DNA from: Ligustrum vulgare
Lineage: Eukaryota > Streptophyta > Magnoliopsida > Lamiales > Oleaceae
Assembly (NCBI GenBank): GCA_963555705.1
Contig: OY743182.1
Coordinates: forward strand, 51,154,592 to 51,218,591
Direction: 5' to 3'
Length of the DNA: 64,000 bases
A program made the translations under genes and the position numbers. The first letter of the stretch is position 1; each line of letters starts with the position of its first letter. Below are positions 45,159-57,160 of the stretch, in pieces. The notes below the pieces were generated by a model, which did no database searches, was not told the origin of the DNA, and was given only the letters and a program-made list of their open reading frames with translations.

Positions 45159-45368
45159 AAACAACAAAATTTCTCAATTCACTTTTTAAATACACACATT
45201 TTTCAAAATCACTTTTTAATCTCATTTTATCTAAAAATAAAATAATATATAAATCATTATAAATGGTACATGTACCAGCCCACATGGTTATTTATTGTTT
45301 TTGTACATAATAATAGTGTCATAATCTAGAATCAAAATTCCCCTTCCCATCATGTTGAAATGTATATC

Positions 45369-46259
45369 TAGACGTTGTTCCATATGATTCTGGTTCCTAG
45401 AGAATCGAACCGAATCAAGAATCGATGGTTCTTTTTGTTAGAGAAGAACTGAACCGAAACCAAACCGTTCGGTTCTTTTGGTTCTGGTTATGGTTCCGAT
45501 TTCCTAAACTAAAATTTTAAAACTTAAACGATGAAGTTATGGTAGACTACGGCTAGTAAGAGTTGTAAAACGGTAAAAATGCGAATAAAACACTCAAAAT
45601 CATTGACATAAAAACATTTACTCCCTTCCAGATAGTAACATATCTTCTCATCCGCGTGTAATTGCTCCTTAAAAAAAGTTCTTCAATTTCTATTCGTAAT
45701 TCTCCACATTTTCAGAAAACAGTTGCACAAGTCCAGCAAATTCTTGAAAACAAAATAACAATTAATTGTAAGATGAAGAGTGAAGATTTATTGAATTAAT
45801 TATAAGATGAAGAGTGAAGATTTATTATTTTTTGATTTTTTTTGAAGAACTAATGGTTGAAGACTTGACGACTGAAGGCTTGAAGATGAACGATAGAACC
45901 AATGAAAGAAAAAGGATTTTTGATCTATGAATTTTATTTATTACTTGTTTTGCTTATAGTTATTGTAATATTGAATGAATTAATAGTTATTGGGTAATTG
46001 ATATTAACTAATGAACTGGATAACATGCATTAAGATTAATAATTGATGATTTTTTTTAAATTTTTTTTTAAATTTATATTTTAAAAAAAATAAAAATATC
46101 TTGTTTTGTTATGGTTTTGGTTCTGAACAAAAAACCGGAACCTAAATCGATGGTTCTTGATTTTTAGAATCAGAATCGTTTAAAATTTTGATAGAACCGA
46201 GACCAAACAGGAATGAAGTCGAATCAAACCACTGATTTCGGTTCTTTTGCCCAGTCGTA
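45369..46259. mobile_element. Diverged hAT-type element in a DC1-flank duplicate
   Basis: It interrupts the duplicated flank: the uninterrupted version at 15440-15470 gives the empty site. Target duplications TGTATATC (45361-45368) and TGTACATC (46260-46267) differ once. The ends TAGACGTTGTTCC and, complemented, TACGACTGGGCA are weakly similar. Subterminal zones are full of GAACCGA/TCGGTTC words, as in the 48407-49474 element. No transposase remains. Confidence 0.65.
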
Positions 46260-46565
46260 TGTACATCAAGGTGCATTTGTTGTGTTGGACACAAAAGCTC
46301 TATTCCTCGATCATTTGTAATCTCTGTCTAATGTCTATTTTTCTGCTCTATATTAATTTCTGTGTTTTATCTAATTTTGCGCCTAAAGTTTGAATAATCT
46401 ACAAATTGGCCCTTGTACTTAGGTAGTTGCAAAATATGTGGGATTGTGGGATTTGGGTTAAATTTGCCAGTTGTCATTGAAGTTCTGAATAATTACTTCA
46501 TTGATCATAGAAGCTATTTTTTACAATGAAATAATAGTTATTCATGTATTTTTAATGATCAGTAA
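46260..46565. repeat. Duplicate of the DC1 upstream flank
   Basis: Matches 15450-15735 closely (TGTGTTGGACACAAAAGCTC, GAAGTTCTGAATAATTACTT) and 8313-8455. Confidence 0.8.
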
Positions 46566-46639
46566 GTTGAAAGAGTGATATTATTTAACATATCTAGTGG
46601 GACATTACTGATTACACCAATTTGAATTGCAAAGAGTTT

Positions 46640-46840
46640 TCGAAGTGCCACTGTTCGGCGGCTGTGGGTTGAAAAAAAATGATTTTCTTTTTTGTAGTTT
46701 TTTAGGTAGATGAGTGGTTAAAAAGTGGAGAGAAAAAATGTATAGGATTAGAAATTGATTTGAGAAACTGTGTAGTTTAAAAATTGGTTTTAAAAAAAAA
46801 AAAAAAATCGAGAAAAAGCTCTTTACCGAACAAAAATGAC
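46640..46840. repeat. Copy of the common MITE
   Basis: Starts CACTGTTCGGCGG and contains GGTTAAAAAGTGGAGAGAAA and GATTTGAGAAACTG. Ends near TCTTTACCGAACAAA. Confidence 0.7.
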
Positions 46841-47084
46841 ATGTGTCGTCGTAACTACCATTTTGAAGCAGATAACTTGGGGATTACAACCATGTCGTCA
46901 GAAAAGCTTGGAAAGAATTAGTGATTGATTGCATGATAGTGAATTTTGTTTTTTGATAATTAAAATCAGATTTTTAACGAATTTTAATGAAATTATTAAA
47001 ATATATAGTTAAAAAGTTGTGAAATTTATAAAATATATTGTTAAAATTAATTATTATCTTTGACTTTGACCTTAATAAAAATTT

Positions 47085-47720
47085 CCGTTTGATAAATTAT
47101 TTATAAACATGTTTATAAACATCACATTTCTCCAAATTACTTTTACAATTTTGCTCCCCTACTCGTGAATACCCAACACTCGAATTTGGTGGTAAAAAGT
47201 GGGATGTAAATGGGGCCCACGACACCCACCCCATAGGGGGTGGGTTTTGTGTGTGTTGGGTATTTAACGAGTAGAGGAGCATTTTCAACTACTTTTAAAC
47301 AAAATGTATTTTTTAAAATTATTTTTAACAACATATTTTACCTAGAAAATATTATATTCTTTATTTATAAGTCACTGTTCGGTAACCAAGTTTTTTTTTT
47401 TTATTCTTTTATAATCGCTTCTATTTTCAATATAATTTTTTAACCACACATTTTTCTCTCTCCAGTTTTTAACCCAACATCTATCTCGAGATCCGCAAAA
47501 ACCCCAAAAAACTTATTATAAACTATCCGAATAGTCACTAGCTACTGTTCGGCGGTGGTTTTTTTTTGGTTTTTTCCGAATTTTTTTACTGTTTGCACGG
47601 ATCTCGAGGCAATTTGAAGGTTAAAAATTGGAGAGAGAAAAGATGTGTGGTTAAAAAGTTGTATTAGAAATTGTAGAAAAAAAAATTAGATTATAATCTA
47701 GTTTATCGTGTTGAAATTAA
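47085..47720. repeat. Cluster of common MITE copies
   Basis: A reverse-sense copy at 47085-47390 is split by the hairpin MITE at 47153-47280. A second reverse-sense copy spans about 47365-47545, with matching ends GTCACTGTTCGGTAACC and, complemented, GTGACTATTCGGATAG. A direct copy follows from about 47545. Confidence 0.65.
47153..47280. repeat. Hairpin MITE inserted in another MITE
   Basis: Imperfect inverted arms: GCTCCCCTACTCGTGAATAC with CCAACAC on the left and GTGTTGGGTATTTAACGAG with TAGAGGAGC on the right. The centre holds a smaller CCACCCC/GGGGTGG palindrome. Confidence 0.8.
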
Positions 47721-48220
47721 ATTTAATATAGATGATTGTTCATCTAAAATCCATAAACATCATGTTGTAATTATCGGATCGAAACTGAAGCGGAAGCGTA
47801 CCTGAATCCATTATTGTGTTTGATCGAACGGGGTTATGGCCTTCCAACTGATTCGTGATTTTCTCCTTATTTTCTCATCTGTTGATGGGATGCAGAGAAT
47901 TATGAAAAGCCACGCTCAATTGGAGACCATGACCTATATAAATAGCTGTAGGGCAGCTATCGTGTTTCAATATTATTAAATTGGCCCCTCATCAATTTAA
48001 AACATTGAATCTGTCTCTACACTGTAATCTCACGATACTTAATACCCATTAGTCCTAAATAATCTTTAGTGGATCACTTTATTGACTAGATCCTTAAGAT
48101 AGTACTACACATTTTATTTTATACATGTTTGGTCCCAAATTATTGAATTTTATCCAACATACCGAACACATGGTAAATAAATAAAACTTTTACCAGATGG
48201 AAGCTTCTCATGACAAAAGT
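47721..48220. other. Sequence without recognised gene
   Basis: I see no open frame. GACCTATATAAATAGC at 47931-47946 is TATA-like, but nothing downstream looks coding until the DC1 remnant. Confidence 0.35.
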
Positions 48221-49520
48221 TTCATGAAAGTGTGATAGTTGCGGAATTCGACAGATTCTTTATGAGAAACGTGTTCTGGGCTGTAACAAGTGAATTAACA
48301 CATCGATTGTTAATGTTTTAAATGAAATGCTACAAGAGTCGTATATAAGCAAGGACATTTGCATTGGAGAATATGGATTTAAGAGAATTAATTAGATATA
48401 ACTTAGTAGGGTTGGACAAAAATAGGGAATCGAGAGAATCGAATGGGAATCGAACAAAAAAATAATCGAAACCAATTGGTTCTTTAGGAGAAAAATGCTA
48501 ATCGAAATCGAAAAATGGTGCACCGAAAATTGATCGGTTTCTACTTGAAAATCGAAAATCAAATTGAGAATCGAACATTCTTAATTTAAAAATTAAGCTC
48601 ACATGATATTTTTGACACTTTTTGTGTTTTTTAACATGACAGAGTGTACAAATCCAGTTTACTTAAATGTATTATGATAATTGTTGAATTGTTAATGTCG
48701 ATTATATCTTACATGAAATTCTGTGAACTAATTTTAGAAGATTGGTTACGTGAAGAATTTAGACTTCTAAAAGTAGGCAATGTTGGAGTATGCATCGATG
48801 AGACAGAATTGGAAAAGATTGAAATAGATGATTAAATTTAAAATTTCTACATACACTTCATAAATTGTTGATCAACGATTGTTTTAATTTTGATATTTTA
48901 TTTACTTTTATAGAGATGCAAATGCTACGTCTAATGCGATGGAGGTGGATGATTAAATGCACGATCGAATGATTTGTATCTTAACATTTTATTTCGCTAA
49001 TACTTTAGACAACGTTTTCTACCATTCACATTTAATTTTTTTCTTGTAGGAGGAGTTGGTAATGTGAAAAACTCGTGAAATTTGATGTTTAAAAATTTTT
49101 ATTGATATATTTTGAAAATATATTTCGCTTTAAATTTTGTCATTCGATATAGTTGTATCATATACTTATATTAAGATTATTTGATTGATTCTTTTCCTTC
49201 AATTTGGAGCTAAGTTTAACAAGTCTTATTGATATATTTTGGATGCTTTATTTGGCTCTATTTAGCTTTGGTATTTGCAAATAATTAAATAATTTTCGCA
49301 TTTGCATCAAATTTTAAATTTTTTAATAGGAACCAAACAAGAACCGAAAAATAACCGATAACCGAGCCAAAATCGAAATTGCTCGATTTTTGTTATTAAA
49401 AGAATCGAACCGAAACCGAACCAAGAGTTTCAATTCCGTCAATAATCGAACCGAACCAACAAATGTCCACCCTATAACTAAGAGAGGGTGGGAATACCTT
49501 CATTAGGACATTCATTCATT
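48221..49520 (+). pseudogene. DC1 pseudogene, 3' coding remnant split by a hAT element
   Basis: 48221-48406 aligns with 10921-11110 of the intact DC1 gene, including GCATTGGAGAATATGGATTT and AAGAGAATTA. Stops and small indels break every frame (for example GTGTGATAG in place of GTGTGGTAA). The match resumes at 49475 with AGAGGGTGGGAATACCTTC. The first two-thirds of the coding region are missing. It shows the DC1 locus was duplicated and one copy decayed. Confidence 0.8.
48407..49474. mobile_element. hAT-type element inside the DC1 pseudogene
   Basis: Ends TAGGGTTGGACAAAAATAG and, complemented, TAGGGTGGACATTTGTTGG. Target duplications TAACTTAG (48399-48406) and TAACTAAG (49475-49482) differ once. 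Subterminal zones carry repeated AATCGAA/CCGAACC words. A short open piece (48644-48835) with EDWLREEFRLL resembles the C-terminal end of hAT transposases, so this may be an internal-deletion derivative. Confidence 0.8.
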
Positions 49521-49567
49521 CATTTTATTTTTATTTTTATTTTTATTTTTATGATAACATTGTCTGG

Positions 49568-50307
49568 TGTCAACGGGTTCAAATTTTAACACGGAATTTC
49601 TCACCCACTGCGGCACTAAGATCCGATCTTAGTCAGCCTTCCAATCCCAGTTTGTTTATAATTATGAAAGAACCAACAGATTTAAAGGAACCAAACGAAA
49701 TGCAACACACAACACAAAGCATACAGGAATCCTTCCTAACTTTTATTAACTCAATAAAAGAACAATCACGTCTTTGACAAGGAACACAACAATGGCATGG
49801 ATTTCTCTCCTCTGCCTTTGTGACTCTTGCCTGAATTAATACAAAATTCGTATGCAGTTGACACCCCCAACTGCTAGGGTCAGATTTCAAGTTTTCCCTC
49901 CAAGAAACCACCCTAAACTGCCCATGTAACTGCCATACATGTGCTAATCCGAATTTCCATGTCAAAGTCTTTGACATGTGCCTAGTAACTGCCACACTGG
50001 AACATGAAGTCAGCCAGCTCCAACTTCCTGCCTTCCTAGTGAATCCGAGTTTGCATGCAACCGAGAGTCGAGCCGAAGGTAAACACTGCAACCTGCCGAA
50101 GCATGCCGAGATCCTCCCGTGCCATGCCAATCTTCCCAACGAACTTTCCATGCACAACAAGCTAATTCAATGCTCCCGAGTTACTCCCGCTTCGCCTTGA
50201 ACTGTTCCCACGAAATGCACCCACCGAAGCACATTTCTACCAAGGCTTTGACATGAGATCAAGGCAATGCCCATGTCTTAGCCAATCCGAGCATCAAGGT
50301 GCTAACA
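49568..50307 (-). repeat. Chromovirus 3' LTR, 740 bp
   Basis: Begins TGTCAACGGG and ends GCTAACA on the plus strand, i.e. TG...CA in both senses. Compared with the 604 bases of the 5' LTR in the window (63397-64000), I count 11 substitutions, about 1.8%. Open frames over this LTR are not genes. Confidence 0.9.
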
Positions 50308-52023
50308 AACCACCCCCACCAGATGAATTCGACGCCCTCGTCGAATGATCTTTCAGGTACTGCTCAATCTGCTTTTCATATTGCCAAAGGGTCACATCAC
50401 GTTCCCAAGTAGCATCGGCCTCGCTACTGCCTTTCCACTGAATCAAATACTCAATTCGCCTGTTCTTTTTACTCATGCCAAGAACCCTGCGATCCAGAAT
50501 CCGAACAATTTCCTTATCAAACTGCGTCCGAACAACTGGAGGTGCTCTCTTTGCCTGCACCCGATCAGTAGACTGATCTTCATGAAAAGGTTTCAGATAG
50601 CTAACATGAAAAGTAGGATGTACTTTGAATCTTTCCGGCATATCCAACCTGTAAACAACTTTTCCCACACGTTTCACAATTTCAAACGGCCCATCATATC
50701 TAGGAACCAATCCTCGATGCACCACACTGCTCGAGATCTTCTTCCAAATTTGAGGTGTTAGTTTCAGCAACACCTTATCGCCCACCTGAAATTCCAGATC
50801 CCTCCTGCCTTTATCAGCATACTTCTTCATCCGCCTTGATGCTTTAGCTAAGCTGTCCTTCGCTTGTTCAAGCATATCCTGTTTATCTTGCACAAAACGA
50901 TAGGCTGCAGGACAAGAATTTCGACCAGCATGTTTCGCAACTTCATGGGGAGCTCTTGGCTGCTACCCCATTGCTAACTCAGCCGGGCTCATTCCAGTAG
51001 ACGAAGACCGATGAATGTTGTAACAAAATTGCGCAGTGTCCAGCAATTCAACCCAATTCTTCTGACTTGCTGTCACATAATGTCTAAGAAATTCTTCCAG
51101 CAGTCCATTTACCCGTTCAGTCTGACCATCTGTTTGAGGATGATTAGCTGTAGAGAATTTCAGTTCTGACCCCATCAGATTGAACAACGCAGTCCAAGAC
51201 CTGCCAGTGAAACGAGTATCCCTGTCACTTATAATATCTTCCGGCAACCCAAAGTACTTGATCACATTTTTGAACATAAGTTCAGCTACACGTTCTGCCT
51301 TGCATTCATGCGGTGCAGCCATAAAAATTGCATACTTAGAAAACCGATCCACCACGACCATGATAGACTTCATTTCCCCAACCTTAGGAAACCCGCTAAT
51401 GAAATCCATAGATATCGATTGCCATGGTCTGTCCGGAGTAGGAAGTGGCTGCAACAACCCCGCTTCCTTCTTCCTTTCTGCTTTGTCCAGCTGACACACT
51501 AAACAAGTCTTCACATGTACTTCAACATCTTCAGCCATCTTCGGCCAGTAATATGACTTGCCCAACAATGCCAACATTCTTTCCACACCGGGATGTCCTG
51601 CCCATTGAGGATCATGTGTTTCCCACAATAATTCCTGCCGAAGTCCCCCAACCAAAGGAACAAACAGCCTGCCACCACGTGCATAGATTAGGTCATCATC
51701 AATCCAATACCGCCTAACAACTCCAGAACTGATTTCTTCCTTCAGTTTGCTGTAAGCAGCATCATTAGGAGCATTCCCACGAATTCTTTCAAGGAGGGTC
51801 GTCTGGACTAAACTCAAAGAAGCAACATAAGACTTTACCTCTTTCCGACTCAGAGCATCAGCAACCTGATTCTGGCTTCCTGGTTTATGCAGCCATGTAA
51901 AGTCATATTCAGCCAGAAATTCCTGCCACCGTGCCTGCTTTGGAGACAACTTTTTCTGCGTTTTGAAGTAAGTATTTGCCACATTGTCCGTCAGTACACA
52001 AAACTTAGTTCCCAGCAGATAGT
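50294..52023 (-). pseudogene. Chromovirus pol, RNase H end, integrase and chromodomain
   Basis: The frame reads from the end of RNase H (LTDNVANTYFKTQ, VADALSRKE), through the integrase zinc finger (H...H, CLVCQLDKA), the catalytic core (SMDFISGFPK, IISDRDTRFTG, then the Glu in QTDGQTERVNGLLEEF) to a chromodomain near the end (YLIQWKGSSEADATWE). A TAG at 50963-50965 interrupts it after ELAMG; the frame is otherwise open to TAA at 50294. The coding end overlaps the 3' LTR, and the polypurine tract encodes the final glycines. The upstream part joins the nested element at 52023. Confidence 0.9.
50308..50322 (-). other. Polypurine tract of the chromovirus
   Basis: On the minus strand CTGGTGGGGGTGGTT lies directly before the 3' LTR start TGTTAGC, the expected place for second-strand priming. 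Confidence 0.8.
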
Positions 52024-53904
52024 TGTTCGCTACAAACACACCGCAAGTGCACGAGTCGCATACAAGTGATAGTGGACTAATTGAGTCCGGTTTATCGATC
52101 CCACAAGGATTGTCTATTTCAACTACACTCTAGTATAATTAATTTTAACAAGAAACACACACAATAAAGATTTGTTTGGGAATGTTCTCGTACTAGAATT
52201 AAAGTTGCAATTGTAAATAAATAACTAGAAAAATGGTGATGAATAGATGATAAAGGAGTGTTGAGATTTTTGATTCCACTTGACCATTACCTAATTGAAT
52301 TATCAACAAGCACATAGAAACACAATTCATTAATCATGTCAGACCCGATTTTCCAAGCTTAGCCAATTACCTCTCTCGAGTGAAATCAACCCTAATTAGT
52401 GGCATTAACCTACTATATCTCTATGTTGATTAAAAACACACCAATTGCATTAAACCTTTGTGAAAATAACTCAATGAGTCATCTAGGGTTTTAGGTATAT
52501 CTCTATCCTAAACAAGAACCTAGAGCAAATATTGTATTGATCTAGAATACACAACAATTTCTCAATAATTGCACATCCCATGAAACCTAAGAATAAATGT
52601 GGCCACAATAAATGCTAGTCAATAAATACAACAATAAATGCACAAGATAATAAAAAGCTTAAATTCTTAATACAAGCATTAAAATCAATTAGGCTAGGTC
52701 AAGCTTCATCAATAATCCCAACACTTTCAATTTAGCTAAACATGCGTTCGAAAATTAAAAATAACATGAAGCAGTAAAATAAAACCCGGAATTAGAAGAT
52801 TGTTGAAATCTGCATTATAGTCCTCCAACTATCAAACTATTGCAAATTAGTCCCTGCACTTTAAATCATTTGCAGTTCAGTCCCTAGCAATGTTTATGTC
52901 TGAAATCAGCACTTCCAGCAATTCTTTCCTAGTTGCAGCAGTAATTTCAGCAGTTAACAGATTTCCAGCAAGCAAGATTTCAGCAGTTCCAGCATTCAGC
53001 AACTTTCCAGCAGATTTCACAGCAGTCAGCAGTCAGCAGCAGCAGCAGGCAGCAACTTTCCAGCAGGCAGCAACTTTCCAGCAGCAGCAATGTTGCACAA
53101 CAACCAGCACTCTCCAGCAGCAGTTGAACCCAACAGATTTCCAGCAGTTTCAGTCCAGCAGCAGCCCCAGGTCTTCTTTCAGCAGCAGCACCAGCAGAAT
53201 TTCCTCAACAGCAACAGCAACAGCAACAGCCTAGAATCAGCAACAGTGGTGACTTCCTCCAGCTTCCAGTCTCTATCTTCCCCCTCTTCCTTTCCTGTTT
53301 TGTATCTCCCTTCCGGCCAGAAATCAGCAGCCTGTCCCACTGCTTCTTCTCCCCCCGTCTCCTACCTATCCTCTGTGTATCTCTCTCCTGCAATCACCCC
53401 CTCTTCCCCCAATCTATGTCTATCTGTTCTATTTTATACACCAACCAGTGGTGATATTGTTTTCTGCTGTCACCAGCAAATCTCCCAGTTTTACTCGCCA
53501 ACCACTCCACTCCAAGCCTCTTTTCCAGCAGCCACCGACAGCTCTTCATGTCCTCTCCACTTTGTTCAGCCCTTTTTGCTTTTTCCCAAAATCTCCATCA
53601 CGCATTGTTCACATTCCAGCCATGCATCCCTGTCCTTTTCCTTATCATGCCCTTCAACAATTGAAATCTTTCAATTTGGTCTCTTGGTTAATTGCACAGC
53701 TTGTCCAAAACTTCCCGGAAGTGACAAAATGGTCCCTGAACTTGGAATTTCAGCCGAATCTTCTCCTTCTGTGGTTTTTGGTTTCAAACTTGGATATTAA
53801 CCTATTTAAACACAAAATATGCATAACTTAGTAGATATTTGCTCAAGATGTTCCAAAATATGCTAATTTAAAGGTATAAAAAGTGTATAAAAATGCACTT
53901 AACA
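52024..53904 (-). repeat. Athila 3' LTR, 1,881 bp
   Basis: On the plus strand it opens TGTTCGCTACAAAC and closes ATGCACTTAACA. A CAG/CAGCAG-rich tract at 52905-53235 and a C/T-rich tract to 53640 give long low-complexity open frames (52890-53234, 53090-53800) that are not genes. Confidence 0.85.
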
Positions 53905-55730
53905 AATACCCCCAAACTTAAACTCTTACTCGTCTCGAGCAAGAATATCTACTAACACAAAAAGCAAATGAATGAATAATCAACAATGCTAGATAACTTG
54001 TAAATTCTTTCTTGAGTGTAAAATTTCATGATTAATTCACAATTTATGTTTCCAAATAATGCTACAAAAATGAGTTTGGCTTATCCGATGTTCGATCGGT
54101 GCGTGTGTGTATAGCCACTGTCAATCGTCAATAAGATTCAAGAATGTTGATGAGTAAAGAGGTTTCAAGTCAAAATTATCCCACCATTGGTGGTCAATTC
54201 TTTCCTTTCCCACTCGTGACATTCATCCCCCAATGAATAATTTTCTTTTCACTCCCGGGATGCAATTCTAGAGGGTACTTCTCATATCACTCTTTCTTTT
54301 TCCACTAAAGCACGGTTGTGTTTTACCGACAATCTCGACAACCTAGAAATGCAGTGACTCTCCACTAATGAGTGCTTCAACATTCAAGTTTATACTAAGC
54401 AATTCAAACCCACTATTCATCTAAGCCCTTATGTAAGTACAAATGCATGATTTCTAACAACTAACATGATGTTTGCTCGTGACTTCCCCACTCCCTTAAG
54501 CTTTCTAATTGACCTATGTAGCGAGCTTTAGGTCGGCAGCTCCCCGATTGTTTTAAGATCAAAGGGTACCAGGTTTCAAAATACCCCTACGGACTTATTA
54601 ACTCGAGTCAAAAAGGTTACGAAGTGGGGTAGACTTATTAAGCGAATGCAATGATAATGTGCTTTTTTTATTTATTTTTATTTTTTATGTGTGTGTGTGT
54701 GAGTACCCTACTCATTAAGCTTTCTAATTGACCCATGTAGCGAACTTTCGGCCGGTGACTCCCAAGTTTCAAACTTAAGGCACCAAGTTTCAAGATACTC
54801 CTACGGGCTTAATAACTCGAGTCAAAAAGGCTTCGAGTTAGGGCAATGCAATGCAAAAAATTAAAATGGGCTTAGAACTCTAGCATACGGTCATCACTTA
54901 GCTTATACTTGGCGAAATACACTCCACAGAAAATTTACTTCCACATGCATGGAATCACCACACGTCTAGGCCGTCTCCTTTACCGGGTTGACCACCCCCA
55001 AACTTGTCTTACATTAGGGTTAAGAGATTTAGAGCATTAGGAAATATTTGATAGGTTGATACAAATAAACAATACAAGCTCACAACCTAGCTCATCTACT
55101 CCATTAACCTCTTCGCCCTTCAACAATTCCCAAACTTACCGACAATTGAACATGACTATTGTGCTCAATGTACATATGATCTTACATGGATAAGCATTTA
55201 AAGAAAGTAGCACAAGTAGCATATTTGGTCATAACTCATGAATTAACAACAATTTCAAACATCAAAGTCTTATAAGCCAGTAAGGCTATCTAGCATGTCA
55301 ATATTCTCAAAAATAAACAATTTCAAACCATCAAGACATCAAGGGCCGGCAAGGCAATGTAAAATGTTCATAAAGCACATGATCCCAATACCCCCAAACT
55401 TAAATCAAACATTGTCCTCAATGTTGACAATGACATAATAACAAGAAATGAATGGGTGATGGAACTTCCCCGGATTGATGCGTATATGATGTTCCAAATT
55501 GACCTAAGCTTTGATTCTCTTGATACGCCAATCTCCCCCAAACTTGTTGAGGACAAAGTTGCTTAGGATTTCAAAAAGAATTTCGAACCTACAAAAGTTG
55601 GTGATTAACCAAGTTAGAGATAATAAAAATGCAATAAGTAAATATCAACAAGTAATTAAAAAGAGTAGAAATTTGGGTTGCCTCCCAAAAAGCGCTTGGT
55701 TAAAGTCGTAAGCTCGACTTTTTGATACAA
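53905..55730 (-). other. Athila 3' non-coding region
   Basis: No env-like open frame remains. On the plus strand CCCCCAAACTT occurs four times (about 53909, 55004, 55390 and 55536); as AAGTTTGGGGG on the minus strand, the first is the polypurine tract beside the 3' LTR, and the others look like extra internal tracts. A block of about 125 bp at 54480-54640 is repeated at 54710-54840 (AAGCTTTCTAATTGACC, ATGTAGCGA, AACTCGAGTCAAAAAGG). Confidence 0.75.
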
Positions 55731-57160
55731 TTACTCCGGGTTTGCAAGAGGGATGGATGACTTCTCCTTTTCATAATTACCCCCCAAGTATGGCTTCAAA
55801 CGTTGCCCATTTACTTTGAAGTTCCCTTTACTTCCATGATAAAGTTCAACCGCTCCATGTGGGAAGATTTGGGCAATGGTGAATGGTCCCGACCATCTAG
55901 AGCGGAGTTTACCGGGGAACAATCGAAGTCTTGAGTTGTAGAGAAGTACTTGTTGCCCAACTTGGAAGTCCCGCTTCACAAGGTTCTTGTCATGCCACCT
56001 CTTTGTCTTCTCTTTGTAAATCCGAGCATTTTCATATGATTCAAGGCGGAATTCATCAAGCTCATTGAGTTGGAGTAATCTTTTCTCACCGGCCAACTCC
56101 ATATCAAAATTCAACACTTTTGTTGCCCAATATGCTCGGTGCTCAAGCTCAACCGGAAGATGACATGCTTTACCAAATAGGAGTCGAAATGGAGACATAC
56201 CAATGGGGGTCTTGAAAGCGGTGCGGTATGCCCATAATGCATCATCCAATTTCTTGGACCAATCTTTCCTCGAGTCATTCACCGTCACTTCAAGGATCTT
56301 TTTCAATTCTCTATTTGAAATTTCAACCTGCCCACTTGTTTGCGGATGATAAGATGTGGATATTCGATGTTTGACTCCATACTTGGTCAAAAGTGAGTCG
56401 AATAGGCGGTTACAAAAGTGTTTTCCTCCATCACTAATGATAGCTCGAGGGGTGCCATAACGAGTAAATATATTTTTCTTTAAAAATTTCACCACCACTC
56501 GAGCATCATTTGTGGGGAGTGCCACTGCTTCTACCCACTTCGACACATAGTCTACTGCAACTAGAATGTATTGATTAGAAAAGGACGATGGAAAAGGTCC
56601 CATAAAATCAATACCCCAAACATCGAATATCTCCACCTCTAAAATAGAATTTAAGGGCATTTCATTTCGGTTAGAGATATTACCCAATCGTTGGCATCGG
56701 TCACATTTGGACACAAGTGTGTGAGCATCTTTGAATAAAGTGGGCCAAAAAAATCCCGATTGAAGAACCTTTGATGCAGTTTTCACGGCACCAAAATGGC
56801 CTCCATAAGGCGATGAGTGACATTGTTCAAGAATCTTCTCCATCTCCTCCTCGGGCACACACCTTCTCATGATTTGATCTGGACCCCTTTTGAACAACAA
56901 CGGGTCATCCCAAAAATAATGCTTGATATTCGCAAAGAACTTCTTCCTTTGTTGATAAGAGCGGTCCGGGGGAGTGATGCCACTTGCAAGAAAATTCACA
57001 TGATCCGCATACCATGGCACACTGGTAGCTTGTAGAAGATCCAAGATTTGGAAAATTTGCTCATCCGAGAATACCTCACTTATCTCTTCATCCAAAATTT
57101 CCTCGGTTTGCTCAAGTCTAGATAAGTGATCGGCTACAAGATTCTCCGTCCCCTTCTTGT
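55731..57160 (-). pseudogene. Athila integrase region
   Basis: The frame reads from the RNase H-integrase linker ([11 protein letters not shown], in this frame upstream of 57095) through the zinc-binding H...H and CDRCQRLG, the catalytic core with [20 protein letters not shown] and the Glu in [12 protein letters not shown], to the C-terminal beta domain ([15 protein letters not shown]), ending LANPE-stop at 55731. This part is intact, but it is one base out of frame with the RT-RNase H part upstream, owing to a single-base loss near 57160. The integrase could only be made by frameshifting. Confidence 0.88.

Noticed and set aside
49633..50200. Open frames of 74-175 codons, repeated at 63462-63989
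   Set aside because: They lie in the chromovirus LTR and occur twice only because the LTR does; no domain is recognisable.
52890..53831. Gln/Ser/Pro-rich open frames
   Set aside because: They lie in the Athila 3' LTR, on the strand opposite to the element, in CAG- and CT-rich sequence.
53905..55730. Env-like gene expected in some Athila elements
   Set aside because: No open frame of useful length on the minus strand between integrase and the LTR.
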